Origin: WHSW01 sp963749365
Lineage (GTDB): Bacteria > Actinomycetota > Thermoleophilia > Solirubrobacterales > 70-9
Direction of reading: 5' to 3'
Assembly (NCBI GenBank): GCA_963749365.1
Contig: CAVVME010000003.1
Coordinates: 310,001 to 374,000 of the forward strand
Length of the DNA stretch: 64,000 bases
The translations under genes and the position numbers were made by a program. Position 1 is the stretch's first letter. Each line of letters opens with the position of its first letter. A model generated the notes under the pieces. The model was not told where the DNA came from and searched no databases. It worked only from the letters and a program-made list of their open reading frames with translations. This document shows positions 36,658 through 46,761 of the stretch, piece by piece.

Positions 36658-38158
36658 CAGCGCGAGACGACCACTCGCTTCGACTCGTTTCCCTTGATGT
36701 CCTCGGCGATCACCTCGACCCGGGTGGCGGCGGGGGAGACGTCGGCGGCCGCAAACGACCACCGCGTCTGCCACTCATAACCGGAGTCATAATCGCCGTC
36801 CAGGACCTCCCAGTTCATCCGAGCGACACCGGATCGCCCGCCGTTGTCGCGCCAGCGCACGGCCCGGATCGCGAGGTCGTCGTGCGCGGTGCCCTCGATC
36901 GTCGGGCCGGCGGTCTCGGTGAGCTCGAGCGTCGGCTCGACGTCGTCGACGCGGCCGGGCTTCGATCCCGCCTTCAGCGCGGCCACGTAGGGCTCATAGT
37001 CGAAGTCGGCCAGCGGCGCGTAGGCGTAGTTGGCGAACTCGCCGCCCATGCCCCACTTGCGAAAGGCGAGCAGCTGCTCGGTCACGTGTTCGGGCGAGCG
37101 GGCGTCGTCGAATGAGCTCGGCGATGGCCCCTCGTCGATCCAGCTGAACGGCGAGATGTAGACGCGCTCGGATGCGTAGTCCCAGTTGGCAAAGCGGCGC
37201 GAGAAGGCGGCGAGGATCCGGTTGGCGTTGTAGGTGAGCGCGCTGTCCCAGCTGCCGCGGTGCGGGGTCCTTGTAGAAGATCGAGTCGAAGAAGCGGATC
37301 GCGCCGTAGCCGTCGACGCTCGTCATCCCGTCCCAGAAGTCGATGTGCAGCAGGTCGGCGCCGACGTCCTCCTCGTCGTTGACCTCCTCCTGGACCAGGT
37401 CGTTCCAGTCACCCGGAAAGCCGAAGTGATAGACCGACCAGCTCCGCACCCGGAAAGCCATCGAGGATCGCGCCCATCAGCTCAGCGCCCCGCTGCCTTG
37501 CCTTCGCTCGCACCTGTGCCTCAGAGCGGGTGTTGCCGGGGTAGTCCCAGGCCCAGGTCGCGGTCGCCACGCCGCCCTCTGAGGGGTAGAGCTCCTGGTC
37601 GAGGGCGATCCCGGCGAAGCCGTAAAGCTCTGCCGCTGCCGCCAGGTCGCGCATCTTCGGCAGCACCTCCCTCGACCAGCCGGCGTCGTCGAACCACTCC
37701 TTGAGCGGGGTCGCGTCGTTGTAGTAGTTGGCGAGCTTGAAGCCGAGGTAGAGCTTCATTCCGCGTGCCTTCGTCCGCTCGACGATCCGCGAGTCGCGCA
37801 GCGAGCGCTGCAGCGCGTAGTTGGCGCCCGCGAGGCTGGCGTTCGGATCGCCGCTGAAGTCCTGCGCGCCGCCGAGGTTGCGCAGGCGCCCGGTCATGCA
37901 GACGAAGCCGTCCACTCCGCGTGCCTTCCAGGTGTCGAGCTCGGGGTCGGTGAGCGCGGCGACGTCTTCGCACGCGCGCCAGAAGATCAGCCGGTCGGCG
38001 GCGTCGCCCGCTTCGCCGGCCGGATTCGGGAGATCAGTTGAGGTGGCTGATCCGGATTCATCAGCGCCGCTCGGCGCAAGCAGCCAGACCGCGAGCGCAG
38101 CGAGCCCCAGCAGCGCACCAGCCGCAGCGATGTACCTGAGCCTGTCGATACCCACCAC
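36657..38158 (-). CDS. Secreted or anchored TIM-barrel-like protein, copy A (frameshifted)
   Basis: Reconstructed at about 490 residues. An N-terminal hydrophobic segment (IAAAGALLGLAALAVWLL) acts as signal or anchor. The body looks like a glycoside-hydrolase-type barrel: DGFVCMTGRLRNLGGAQDF, MKLYLGFKLANYYND, FAGIALDQELYP (possible acidic active-site strand) and IDFWDGMTSVDGYGAI. The C-terminal 90 residues (ELTETAGPTIEGTAHDDLAI through VIAEDIKGNES) resemble a bacterial Ig-like domain. Frame changes lie near 37450 and 37255. I cannot name the family. It is a tandem duplicate of the next gene. Confidence 0.7.
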
Positions 38159-40047
38159 CCCACATGTTGCCGACCCCGCGACTCGGCGCCACCAGGCCCC
38201 CGGTAGCTCGAGAAAAGGTCCTCCGAATCGCCGTCCGGCGAGCCCTACCGCTTGACGATTCTAAACGTGTACGCAGCCGCGGTCGGATCGGGGTTCCCGC
38301 TGCGATCGATCGCAGCAACACGGAACTTATGGCGTCGGCGCGAGAGCCGATAGCGCTTGCCCGAGGAATCGCAGGGCCGCCAGGCCCTGCTGTCGATCCG
38401 GCACTCGAACGAGCTTCCATCCTCGCTCGATCGGTAGCCGAAGCTGACCCGCCGCTTGGACCCTCGCTTGCCGGGCTTCCTGGTGATCTCGGTATCGGGC
38501 GCCTTCGTGTCGGCGATCGCGGCCTCCGGCACCCAGATCCCGGAGCTGCCGCTCGCAACGAGGGCCCGCGGCGCCGACTCGTTCCCCTTGATGTCCTCGG
38601 CGACCACCTCGACCCGGGTGGCGGCGGGGGAGACGTCGGCGGCCGCAAACGACCACCGCGTCTGCCACTCATAGCCGGAGTCATAGTCGCCTTCCAGGAC
38701 CTCCCAGTTCATCCTGGCGACGCCCGGATCGGCCGCGATCGTCGCTGCCAGCGCACGGCCCGGATCGCGAGGTTGTCGTGCGCGGTGCCCTCGATCGTCG
38801 GGCCGGCGGTCTCGGTGAGCTCGAGCGTCGGGTCGACGCCGTCGACGGTGCCCGGCCTCGAGCCGGCCTGCATCGCGGCCACGTAGGGCGAGTAGTCGAA
38901 GTCCGCCAGCGGCGCGTAGGCGTAGTTGGCGAACTCGCCGCCCATGCCCCACTTGCGAAAGGCGAGCAGCTGCTCGGCGACGTGCTCGGGCGAGCGGGCG
39001 TCGTCGAAGCGGCTCGGCTTGGGCCCGTCGTCGATCCAGCTGAACGGCGAGACGTAGACGCGCTCGGATGCGTAGTCCCAGTTGGCAAAGCGGCGCGAGA
39101 AGGTGGCGAGGACCTGGTTGGCGTTGTAGGTGAGCGCGCTCTCCCAGCTGCCGACGGTGCGGGGCCTTGTAGAAGACCGAGTCGAAGAAGCGGATCGCCC
39201 CGTAGCCGTCGACGCTCGTCATCCCGTCCCAGAAGTCGATGTCGCAGCCGGTCGGCCGACGTATTCGAACTCTCCGTTCACGTCCTCCTGGACCAACTCG
39301 CGCCAAGTCGCCGGGAAAGAGCGCGTGGTGGACCGCGAGCTCCGCGCCCGGAAAGCCATCGAGGATCGCGCCCATCAGCTCAGCGCCCCGCTGCCGTGCC
39401 TTCGCCCGCACCGCTGCCTCAGAGCGGGTGTTGCCGGGGTAGTCCCAGGCCCAGGTCGCGGTCATCGCGCCGCTCCTGTGAGGGGTAGAGCTCCTGGTCG
39501 AGGGCGATCCCGGCAAAGCCGTAGAGCTTTGCCGCCGCCGCCAGGTTGCGCATGTTCGGCAGCACCTCCCTCGACCAGCCGGCGTCGTCGAACCACTCCT
39601 TGAGCGGGCGTGGCGTCGTTGTAGTAGTTGGCGAGCTTGACGCCGAGATAGAGCTTCATCCCGCGTGCCTTCGCCCGCTCGACGATCCGCGAGTCGCGCA
39701 GCGAGCGCTGCAGCGCGTAGTTGGCGCCGGCCAGGCTGGCGTTCGGATCGCCGCTGAAGTCCTGCGCGCCGCCGAGGCCGCGCAGGCGCCCGGTCATGCA
39801 GACGAAGCCGTCCACTCCCCGTGCCTTCCAGGTGTCGAGCTCGGCGTTGGTGAGCGGCAGCGACGTCCGTTCGCAGCGACGCCAGAGGATCAGTCGATGC
39901 GCGGCAGTGCCGGCGTCGTCCGCTGCCTCGAGCGGTGCCGCCGATCGGCGCCGGGCCGACGAGAACCAGCGCGACCGCGATCCCGACGGCCGCGGCGTTG
40001 ACGCGGATGCAGCGACGACGCGCCCGCTCTGTGAGCTCCGAGGCCAT
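36660..40047. repeat. Tandem gene duplication (about 1.5 kb per unit)
   Basis: The stretch from about 36660 to 38100 reappears from about 38554 to 39960, offset near 1.89 kb at the 3' ends. Identity at base level is very high, with runs of more than 50 identical bases near 36721 and 38615. The second unit carries an extra 300 bp at its 3' end (38245-38550). This is a recent tandem duplication of a secreted-protein gene. Confidence 0.85.
38245..40047 (-). CDS. Secreted TIM-barrel-like protein, copy B with extra C-terminal domain (frameshifted)
   Basis: A paralogue of copy A of about 590 residues. It starts MASELTERARRRC followed by a membrane/signal segment (VNAAAVGIAVALVLVG). The barrel part repeats DGFVCMTGRLRGLGGAQDF and MKLYLGVKLANYYND. 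After the Ig-like domain it has about 100 further residues: SFECRIDSRAWRPCDSSGKR and FRVAAIDRSGNPDPTAA, a cysteine-paired surface-protein repeat type. At least three frame changes (near 39850, 39610, 39170) break the sequence, all at places where copy A reads through. Likely cell-surface; a role in trimming or binding the locus's polysaccharide is a guess. Confidence 0.68.
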   Translation of the reverse strand: MASELTERARRRCIRVNAAAVGIAVALVLVGPAPIGGTARGSGRRRHCRASTDPLASLRTDVAAAHQRRARHLEGTGSGRLRLHDRAPARPRRRAGLQRRSERQPGRRQLRAAALAARLADRRAGEGTRDEALSRRQARQLLQRRHARSRSGSTTPAGRGRCCRTCATWRRRQSSTALPGSPSTRSSTPHRSGAMTATWAWDYPGNTRSEAAVRAKARQRGAELMGAILDGFPGAELAVHHALFPGDLARVGPGGRERRVRIRRPTGCDIDFWDGMTSVDGYGAIRFFDSVFYKAPHRRQLGERAHLQRQPGPRHLLAPLCQLGLRIRARLRLAVQLDRRRAQAEPLRRRPLARARRRAAARLSQVGHGRRVRQLRLRAAGGLRLLALRGRDAGRLEAGHRRRRRPDARAHRDRRPDDRGHRARQPRDPGRALAATIAADPGVARMNWEVLEGDYDSGYEWQTRWSFAAADVSPAATRVEVVAEDIKGNESAPRALVASGSSGIWVPEAAIADTKAPDTEITRKPGKRGSKRRVSFGYRSSEDGSSFECRIDSRAWRPCDSSGKRYRLSRRRHKFRVAAIDRSGNPDPTAAAYTFRIVKR

Positions 40048-40121
40048 GCCTGCCTGAGATCGGGACCCAGCGACGCACGGCGCGAGGGCCGCGGAGTCGG
40101 ACTGGACGGATATACGAGCGG

Positions 40122-41243
40122 CTAGGAGACCTCGTCGTAGACCGCGAGCGTGCGTTCGACCATCGCTTCGAGCGAGAACTCCTCCCGCGCTCGGATCAGG
40201 CCTTGCTCGCCCATCTCCTGTCGTAGCGTCTGGGTTCTCGGCGAGCCGAACCAGCGCCGCCGCCAGCTCCGTCGACGCTTTCCGGCTCGACCAGAAGACC
40301 GGTGACCTCGTCGCTCGACGACCTCGGGCAGCGAGCCAACCCTGGTCGCGATCACGGGTCGCGCGGCGGCCATCGCCTCGAGCGCAGCGAGCCCGAAGCC
40401 CTCGCTCAGCTCCGGCTGGGTCGGGAAGGCGAGCGCGTCGCATGCCGCCCATGAAGCTCCGGATGTCGGCGACGAAGCCGAGGAAGCGGACCCGCCCGTC
40501 GAGGCCGAGCTCGCCGGCGCGACGCTCGAGCTCGGCGCGCAGCGGTCCATCTCCGGCAACGAGCAGCCGCAGGCGAGGCACGTCGCGAGAGGCCCGAGCA
40601 TGGGCGTCGAGAAGCGCCGAGTGCCCCTTGCCGGGGATCAGCCGCGAGGCCACCCCCACCGCGATCTCGCCGCCCTCGATCCCGAAGCTGGTTCGCGCCG
40701 CCGCCCGCTCCGCTTCCGAGCTCGGCCACTCCGAGGCGTCGATCCCGTAGTGGACCGTGCGGGCCGTTCCCGGGCGAGCGAAACCCAGCCGCTCGACGAA
40801 CGCTCGCACGTGCTCGGAGATCGCGATCGTGCGGGTGGTCGAGCGCCCGGCGATCCGGCGCGCCGTTCGGTAGGGCTCGCGCAGGTAGAAGCTCGGGCGT
40901 CCCGTGAACGGAGGAGATGCCCGGCACCCCCGCCAGTCGCGCGGCGAGCTGGCCGTGGAGATCGGCGTGGATCAGATGCGTGTGGAGCGAGGTCGGGCCG
41001 AAACGCTCGCATCTCTCGCCGCAGGGCGGCGACGAGCAGCGGATTGGCGTCCGGCCCGGCATCCACGGTCGAGTGGGAGACGCCCAGCTCGCGCAGCCGG
41101 TCGGTGAAGTCGTCGGCGCGGCCCGTCGCCGCCACGCACATCCGCACCTCGACGCCCGCTTCGGCCAGGGCCGGAAGCAGCGACAGCAGGTGCCGCTCGG
41201 ACCCCCCGATGCCGCTCACCTTCTGCACGTGCAGGACCCTCAT
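40122..41243 (-). pseudogene. GT4 glycosyltransferase (multiple frameshifts)
   Basis: A GT-B glycosyltransferase in at least five pieces. It starts MRVLHVQKVSGIGGSERHLL, continues SLHTHLIHADLHGQLAARLAG (near 40970), then ARTVHYGIDASEWPSSEAE and VGVASRLIPGKGHSALLDAH, then FPTQPELSEGFGLAALEAMA and ends EEFSLEAMVERTLAVYDEVS. All parts of the fold are represented, so it is either freshly broken or misassembled. It converges on nothing and is transcribed away from the flippase gene. Confidence 0.75.
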
Positions 41244-41377
41244 GCTCGAACAACTGCGCTTCGCTTCCGGTTCCTGTCGGCTCGAGGGCGCTCGATCTCG
41301 CCGGCAGCGAACCGGGACTGCCTATCGTTGCTATCACGTGCCCGAGCTGGTCCCGATCCCGCGGCGAACGCCGAATC

Positions 41378-42817
41378 GTGCCTGCTGATCGATCGCCGGC
41401 CGAGGCGTCGGCGAGCTCGGAGGCAAGCGGCGGCTTCTGGCGCGACCGTGGGTGGCGAGCGCGGCTCGCGCGGACGACGGTCGCGACCTGGATCGGGGCC
41501 GGGCTGACGATGCTGAGCGTCGTCGTTGCGGCTAGGGCGCTGGGCCCCGAGAGCTACGGCGTGGTCGTACTGGCGCTCTCGGTCACCGCGGTCGCGGCCA
41601 GGTTCCTGGACTTCACGTTCGGGGAAGCCGTCGTGCATCACGGACACCGGGCGTTGGCCGCGGGCGACGTCAGCGGGCTGCGAGCGCTGATGAGGATGTC
41701 GCTGATCCTCGACGTGGTGATCGGGGTGGCGGTCGCGGCGATCCTGCTCCTGCTCGCAGCACCGCTGGCCGGGATCGCCGGTGACATCGACCCGGCGCTC
41801 GTGCGACTCGCGGCGCTCGGGGTGCTGGTGGTGACCGTGGACGGGACCACCGGCGCGGTCCTGCTCGTGGCCAGCCGCCCGGACCTGCGCGCCTGGGTGC
41901 AGGCGGCCGCGAGCCTGTTTCGCGTCCTCGGCACCGTCGCCGCCGTCGCCTTGGGCGGTGGGGCGGAGGCGATACTGCTCTCCTACGCCTGCGCAGGAGC
42001 GGCGAGCAGCCTGCTGCTGGCCTGGATCGCCTGGCGGATCGCATGGCGCCGGTGGGCGCAAGCGCCGAAAGGGCCGCTTCCGGTCCGCCCCTCCAGGCTG
42101 GTTCGCTTCGCCTTTCAGTCGAGCGCCACGACCAGCGTCGACGCCGCAGGCGAGTCGCTGTTTCCGCTCATCCTCGGCAACCTCGCGGGGCCCGGCGCCG
42201 TGGGCGTCTTCAGGGCCGCGATGCTCCCGGTGCTCGCCTCGGGCATGCTCAGCCAGCCGCTGCGATCGATGCTCTTCCCCGAGCAGGCGAGGTTGCACGC
42301 CGAGGGCAAGCTCGCCGAGCTGCGGCGGGCGACCCGGGGCTACACGCTGCTCGCCCTGGCCGTCGCCCTGCCCGCCGCGGTGATCGGATGGTTCGCGTTG
42401 CCCAGCCTGATCGACCTGCTCTTCTCCTCGTCGTTCGACGGCGCCGTGGGAGCGGCCCGAATCCTCCTGATCGCCGCCGTGGTCCAGTTCACGCTCTCGT
42501 GGTCGAAGTCCTTCCACGCGGCGGTCGGGCGCCCCCACATCCGGACCCTGCTCGCCGCGATCTCGATGGGCTTGAGCCTCCTGCTCCTCCTGCTGCTCGG
42601 CGATCAAGGGGCCGACGGCGCCGCGATCGCCTACACGGTCGCGACGGTATCCACGGCGGGGTTGTGGTTGATCATCGTCCACAGATATCTCGCGAGCGAG
42701 GTCGCCCGGGTGGAAGGGCTCCCGTCCGAGGATGCGATCGCCGAGGAGCGCGTGCTCGAGACGGAGGAGGCCCTTCCGGCCGAGCTCGAGCTGCCGACCC
42801 CGGCGGGTGGGCAGGTG
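41378..42817 (+). CDS. Wzx-type polysaccharide flippase
   Basis: A MATE/PST-type membrane protein with about 12 to 14 helices, starting after a polar N-terminus with RTTVATWIGAGLTMLSVVVAARALGPESYG, the classical first-helix pattern of O-unit flippases. It should move lipid-linked repeat units across the membrane. The frame continues without a stop into a sulfotransferase domain. I put the boundary at GTG 42815 because a TGA in the neighbouring frame (42816-42818) overlaps it as GTGA, the junction style used throughout this locus; a true fusion is the alternative. Confidence 0.82.
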
Positions 42818-43668
42818 AGCGAGACCCGCGACACGCGCCCGGCAGATCCGGAGGCGTCGCCCGTGTTCGTCTTCGGGGCGGATCACTCCGGGACCACGAT
42901 CCTCTACCGGATGCTCGCCTATCACCCGGACCTCAGCTGGCTCTCGCAGTTCTCGCTTGCGCGGAGGCGAGATACCGGGCCGTCGCCGGCGCCCGGTGGC
43001 GGGCCGGCTCGATCCGGTGCTCCGCGTCCTGCCGCACCCTTGGCGCAAGGAGTCGACGCGGCTGAGACACTGGCTGGTGCCGCAGCCCGGTGAGGAGGCT
43101 GACGATCTGGGCTTACCTGCTGGAGGACGAGGAAACCAGGCCCCGATCGCGTCCGCTCTCACCTGATCGCGTTCAGCGAAGCCCACGGCGGACGGCGGCT
43201 GCTCGCCAAGCGGCCGGCCTTCTACCGTCATCTCGGGCTGCTCAAGGCCGCATTTCCAGACGCGCGCTTCGTCCACATCGTCCGCGACGGGCGCCCCGTG
43301 GCCCTCAGCCTGCGGGCGAAGGAGCTCGCGGTGGCCGAGCGCGCAGGGCCAGCAGGGCGATCCCGGCGATGCCTTGCTGGCGGCTGCCCGATTCTGGACC
43401 AGGGTGCTCGAGCACGCCGCGAAGCTTTCGCCGGCCGAGCTGATCGAGGTTCGCTACGAGGACTTCTGCTCGGATGTGCACGGCACGCTCGGCACCATCC
43501 TGCACGGCTTGGATCTCGAGACCGACTCGTTTCCCTTCCGCCGCTGTCCGGCAACGCTCTCGAGCCGGAACTCGTACTGGCTGGCGCGCGCTTCCGCCCA
43601 CGAGCTTGCAGGCGATTTCGCAGATCCAGTCGGACCAGCTGACCCGGCACGGCTACCCGGTGGCCTAG
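42815..43668 (+). CDS. PAPS-dependent sulfotransferase (frameshifted; possibly fused to the flippase)
   Basis: About 280 residues when rebuilt. The PAPS loop is FGADHSGTTILYRML, the 3'-phosphate motif is FVHIVRDGRPVALSLR, and LIEVRYEDFCSDVHGTL, FPFRRCPATLSSRN and IQSDQLTRHGYPVA follow. Reading shifts near 42960, 43090, 43140, 43345 and 43610. It is clearly paralogous to the intact sulfotransferase at 44854, with the same motifs in the same order. It would sulfate a sugar or lipid-linked glycan at the membrane. Confidence 0.78.
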
Positions 43669-43736
43669 ATCGACCAGATCTGCACCCGTAGAGCGTTAGA
43701 GTTCGCAGTTCCCCCTCGACCCAGTTAGGCGAAGAG

Positions 43737-44852
43737 ATGAGCAGCTTCTTTAGGAGATCGAGAGACGAAGCGCCCGAGGTCCGTGAGGCGAGCACCGCGG
43801 AGATCGCGGACAGAGCCGCACGGCTTCGAGCTCTGGACCAGGAGATCGAGCGACGTGACGCGCTGCTTCGCCATTCCAGGGAAGGACTCACCGAGGAGAT
43901 CGAACCGGCGAGTCAAGTCGAATCGGAGCAAGTGCCGCCGCCACCGGTCGACATGCCGGAGAACGGGAGCAGGAACGGGGTCAACGAACAGCTCGCCGGC
44001 ATCGAGCAGGTCCTGCGCGAAACCGTATCCGCTCTCGCGGCGCGGGTCGAAGCTCTCGAAACGAGACTCGAGGAAGCCCAGCGCCAGGCGGAAGACCCGA
44101 CCCCTGCAGGCCCGGCTCTGAGCGAGTCGATCGAGGGGCGGCTCGCGGAGCTCGAGGCCGCGAGCGCCGCGGGCGGGACCGATGTCGACCGGCTGTCCGC
44201 GCTGGCGGCCCGGGTCGAGGCGCTGGAGACGAGCGTGCAGGAAACCCAGCGCCGCGGCGTCGCGGAGCTTCGCGCCGAGCAGGCGTCGATGAAGGAGGTC
44301 TTGGAGCAACGTCTCTCGGGCCTCGAGGCAGCGGCTGCGGAGGCGGCCGAAGGCGAGGATCGGGCATCCGCGCTGGCGGCCCGGGTCGACGCTCTGGAGA
44401 TGAGCCTGCAGGAGACCCAGCGCCGAAGCGTCGAGGAGCTTCGCATCGAGCAGGAGCTGATCAAGGAGCTGCTGGAGCAGCGGCTTTCCGGGCTCGAGGC
44501 AGCGGCCGCGGAGGCGGCGCGAGGCGACGATCGGGCCTACGCGCTCGCGGCCAGGATGGACGCGCTGGAGACGGGTCTGCAGGAAACGCAGCGCAAGAGC
44601 GTCGAGGAGGAAGCATTCGGGCAGCGCCTCGCCGGGATCGACGCGGCGATCACCGAGACGTCGAGGAGCAGTCAGGCGACCGAGAGCCGGCTCGGCGCGA
44701 CGTTGGAGGAGCTCTCCATGCGCATCGAGAAGGTCGATGTCCGTCTGGCTGCGGCCGAGCAAAGCGCTTCGGCGAGCGGCGAGCGACTGCGGATGATGGC
44801 TGAGTTGCTCCTCGATCGCACGTCGGATCAGCAAGAGAACCCGGACGGGTGA
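43737..44852 (+). CDS. Coiled-coil protein with 57-residue repeats
   Basis: This intact 371-residue protein is mostly alpha-helical coiled coil. Residues 99-313 hold almost four copies of a unit of 56-57 residues beginning ALAARVEALET, with QETQRR and EQRLSGLEAAAAEAA inside. A polar, Pro-rich region (60-80) precedes them. There is no signal peptide or membrane helix, so it is cytoplasmic, perhaps a scaffold. Its stop overlaps, within 4 nt, the start of a sulfotransferase, and another sulfotransferase of the same type ends 68 nt upstream. Function unknown. Confidence 0.85.
   Translation: MSSFFRRSRDEAPEVREASTAEIADRAARLRALDQEIERRDALLRHSREGLTEEIEPASQVESEQVPPPPVDMPENGSRNGVNEQLAGIEQVLRETVSALAARVEALETRLEEAQRQAEDPTPAGPALSESIEGRLAELEAASAAGGTDVDRLSALAARVEALETSVQETQRRGVAELRAEQASMKEVLEQRLSGLEAAAAEAAEGEDRASALAARVDALEMSLQETQRRSVEELRIEQELIKELLEQRLSGLEAAAAEAARGDDRAYALAARMDALETGLQETQRKSVEEEAFGQRLAGIDAAITETSRSSQATESRLGATLEELSMRIEKVDVRLAAAEQSASASGERLRMMAELLLDRTSDQQENPDG
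44031..44660 (+). repeat. Tandem 168-171-bp coding repeats
   Basis: Units start at 44031, 44199, 44370 and 44541, the last incomplete. Units two and three are nearly the same at protein level (57 residues each). They encode the heptad-rich coiled coil and are not a CRISPR or satellite. Confidence 0.85.
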
Positions 44853-44853
44853 G

Positions 44854-45693
44854 GTGGGAGCACCGGCTGCGGCGCCGGAGCGGTCGCCGCTGCTCGTGTT
44901 CGGTGTCGCGCACTCGGGGACGACGATCCTCTACCGAATGCTCGCCTATCACCCGGATCTGGTCTGGTTCTCGCAGTTCTCGTTGCGTGGCGGCGAACTT
45001 CCCGGACGCCGGCGCGCTCCCGGGGTCAGTGGCCTTGACGTCGTGCTGCGTTCCGTTCCGCATCAATGGCGCAAGGGAAGGACCAAACTGCCCAGAGTCT
45101 TGATCCCGCGACCTGGCGAGGTGGCGACGATCTGGAACTCACTGCTGGAGGATGAAGCAAGTGCCGGAGGACGAATCCGCTCGACCCTGACTGGTTTCAG
45201 CGAGCGGCACGGTGGCCGCATGGTGCTGGCCAAGTGGCCCGATTTCCACCAGCACTTCGATGTCCTGGACGAGGCGTTTCCGCAGGCCCGCTTCGTCCAC
45301 ATCGTGCGAGATGGTCGTGCGGTCGCACTCAGCCTGCGACCGAAGTTCGAGCGGACGCTCGGCCGAGACGAGGCGCTCGAGGCGGCCGCGCGACACTGGG
45401 TCGAGGTGCTCGCGCGGACTGACGCGGCCCGCGAGGTCGACGTGCTCGAGGTCCGCTATGAGGACTTCTGCGAGGACGTTCACGGGGTGATCCACGCGGT
45501 GCTCGACCACGCGGGCCTCGATGCCGACGTGTTCCCCTTCCAGCGCTGTCCAGCGGTGCTGGCAAACCGAAACGGGCGTCATCTGTCGTCGGCGTCCGCT
45601 CGCGAGCTCGAGGTGGTCAGCCGCATCCAGGACAGCGTCCTGAGCCGACACGGATACTCGCCCGCGCCAGTCGCCGGTCAGGTCTCGAGATGA
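44854..45693 (+). CDS. PAPS-dependent sulfotransferase
   Basis: This intact 279-residue protein has the PAPS loop FGVAHSGTTILYRML (from residue 16), FVHIVRDGRAVALSLR for the 3'-phosphate, and VLEVRYEDFCEDVHGVI, FPFQRCPAVLANRN. The conserved HSGTT replaces the usual RSGTT. It begins at GTG 44854, 1 nt after the coiled-coil gene, so both are co-translated. It shares block order with the sulfotransferase ending at 43668, so the two arose by duplication. Substrate likely the exported glycan. Confidence 0.88.
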   Translation: MGAPAAAPERSPLLVFGVAHSGTTILYRMLAYHPDLVWFSQFSLRGGELPGRRRAPGVSGLDVVLRSVPHQWRKGRTKLPRVLIPRPGEVATIWNSLLEDEASAGGRIRSTLTGFSERHGGRMVLAKWPDFHQHFDVLDEAFPQARFVHIVRDGRAVALSLRPKFERTLGRDEALEAAARHWVEVLARTDAAREVDVLEVRYEDFCEDVHGVIHAVLDHAGLDADVFPFQRCPAVLANRNGRHLSSASARELEVVSRIQDSVLSRHGYSPAPVAGQVSR

Positions 45694-46761
45694 CGGTCGA
45701 GGACGGCCTCGTACTCGCGCGCCAGCACGTCCCAGTCGCGGGCGGCCGCGGCATCACGCGCGGCGGCCTGGAGTTCGCGCCGTAGCGCCTCGTCCCGACC
45801 GAGCCGCTCGACCGCATCGACGAAGTCGCGCGGGGTGTTGACGAGCAAGCCTGCCCCGGCGGCGCGGAGGTCGGACGTCACCTCGTAGTCGTAGGACACG
45901 GTCGGGACGCCGCAACCCATGTACTCGATGATCTTTGATGCCTGGTAGCCCTCGTCGGCAGCTCGGGGATAGAGCGCGATGTCGCAGCCGGCGACGTAGG
46001 ACAGGACCTCCTCGCGGGGAATCCTCCCGTGGATGAGGATGTCTTCGCGGCCGGCGCAACGACGGCGAATCCGGTCGCTCGCCCCTCCCATCAACCACAG
46101 CCGTGCATTGGGGAGCCTCTCGTGAGATCTCGTCCCACAGGTCCAGCAGGTGATCGGCGTTGAGGTTCGGCCTCTCGCCGCCTCGGTCTCCGCGTGAAAG
46201 CAGCCAGGAGGCCATGTAGCCCACGATCAGGTCACCGTCGGCGCGGTGGCGACGCCGGACCTCCGCCGCGCGAGCCCTGCTGACCGAGGCAAGACTCACC
46301 CCGTGGGGGATCACGTAGCAGGGCTTGTCGACCCCGAGCCGACGGTATTCGTCCGCTACCCGTTCGTTGACGACGACGTAGGCGCGCAGGTTCGGACGCC
46401 TCAGCAGCTCGACCTCCCGATCGGTGAACTTCGGGTCGTCGCAGTCGGCCACCACCGGACCCGGAAAGTGGGCGATCTGGTTGCGATCCGCCGCCAGCAG
46501 CGCTCGGTAGCGCTTGCCGGCCGCAGCGAGGGTAATCCGGTTTCGGAGCGGGCCCGAAGCATTCAGAGCCCGGACCTGGAGTCCGCGCACCAGCCGACGG
46601 TCGGAGCAGACCAGGAGGCATGCGTCGACGCGCCGAAGCCTTGGCAGCAGCCATGCGTAACGCTGGTTGTTGTGGCCCTTGAACCAGGTGCCGTGAAAGA
46701 GCACCCGGTCGCGTCCGGCTGGCGGACCGAACAGCAGGCGTCGCAGGGGCACGCGGTTCAT
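45678..46761 (-). CDS. GT4-like glycosyltransferase (frameshifted)
   Basis: About 360 residues. The N-terminal part reads VLFHGTWFKGHNNQRYAWLL, IAHFPGPVVADCDDPKFTD and YVVVNERVADEYRRLGVD; the C-terminal part reads ILIHGRIPREEVLSYVAGCD, SKIIEYMGCGVPTVSYDYEV. The frame changes once near 46110. Fold type GT-B, retaining. It overlaps the preceding GT2 gene by 4 bp (ATGA) and converges on the sulfotransferase with a 16-bp overlap. Confidence 0.8.

Noticed and set aside
44031..44660. Regular repeats that might suggest a CRISPR array
   Set aside because: Units of 168-171 bp keep one reading frame and encode a coiled coil; there are no short palindromic repeats with unique spacers.
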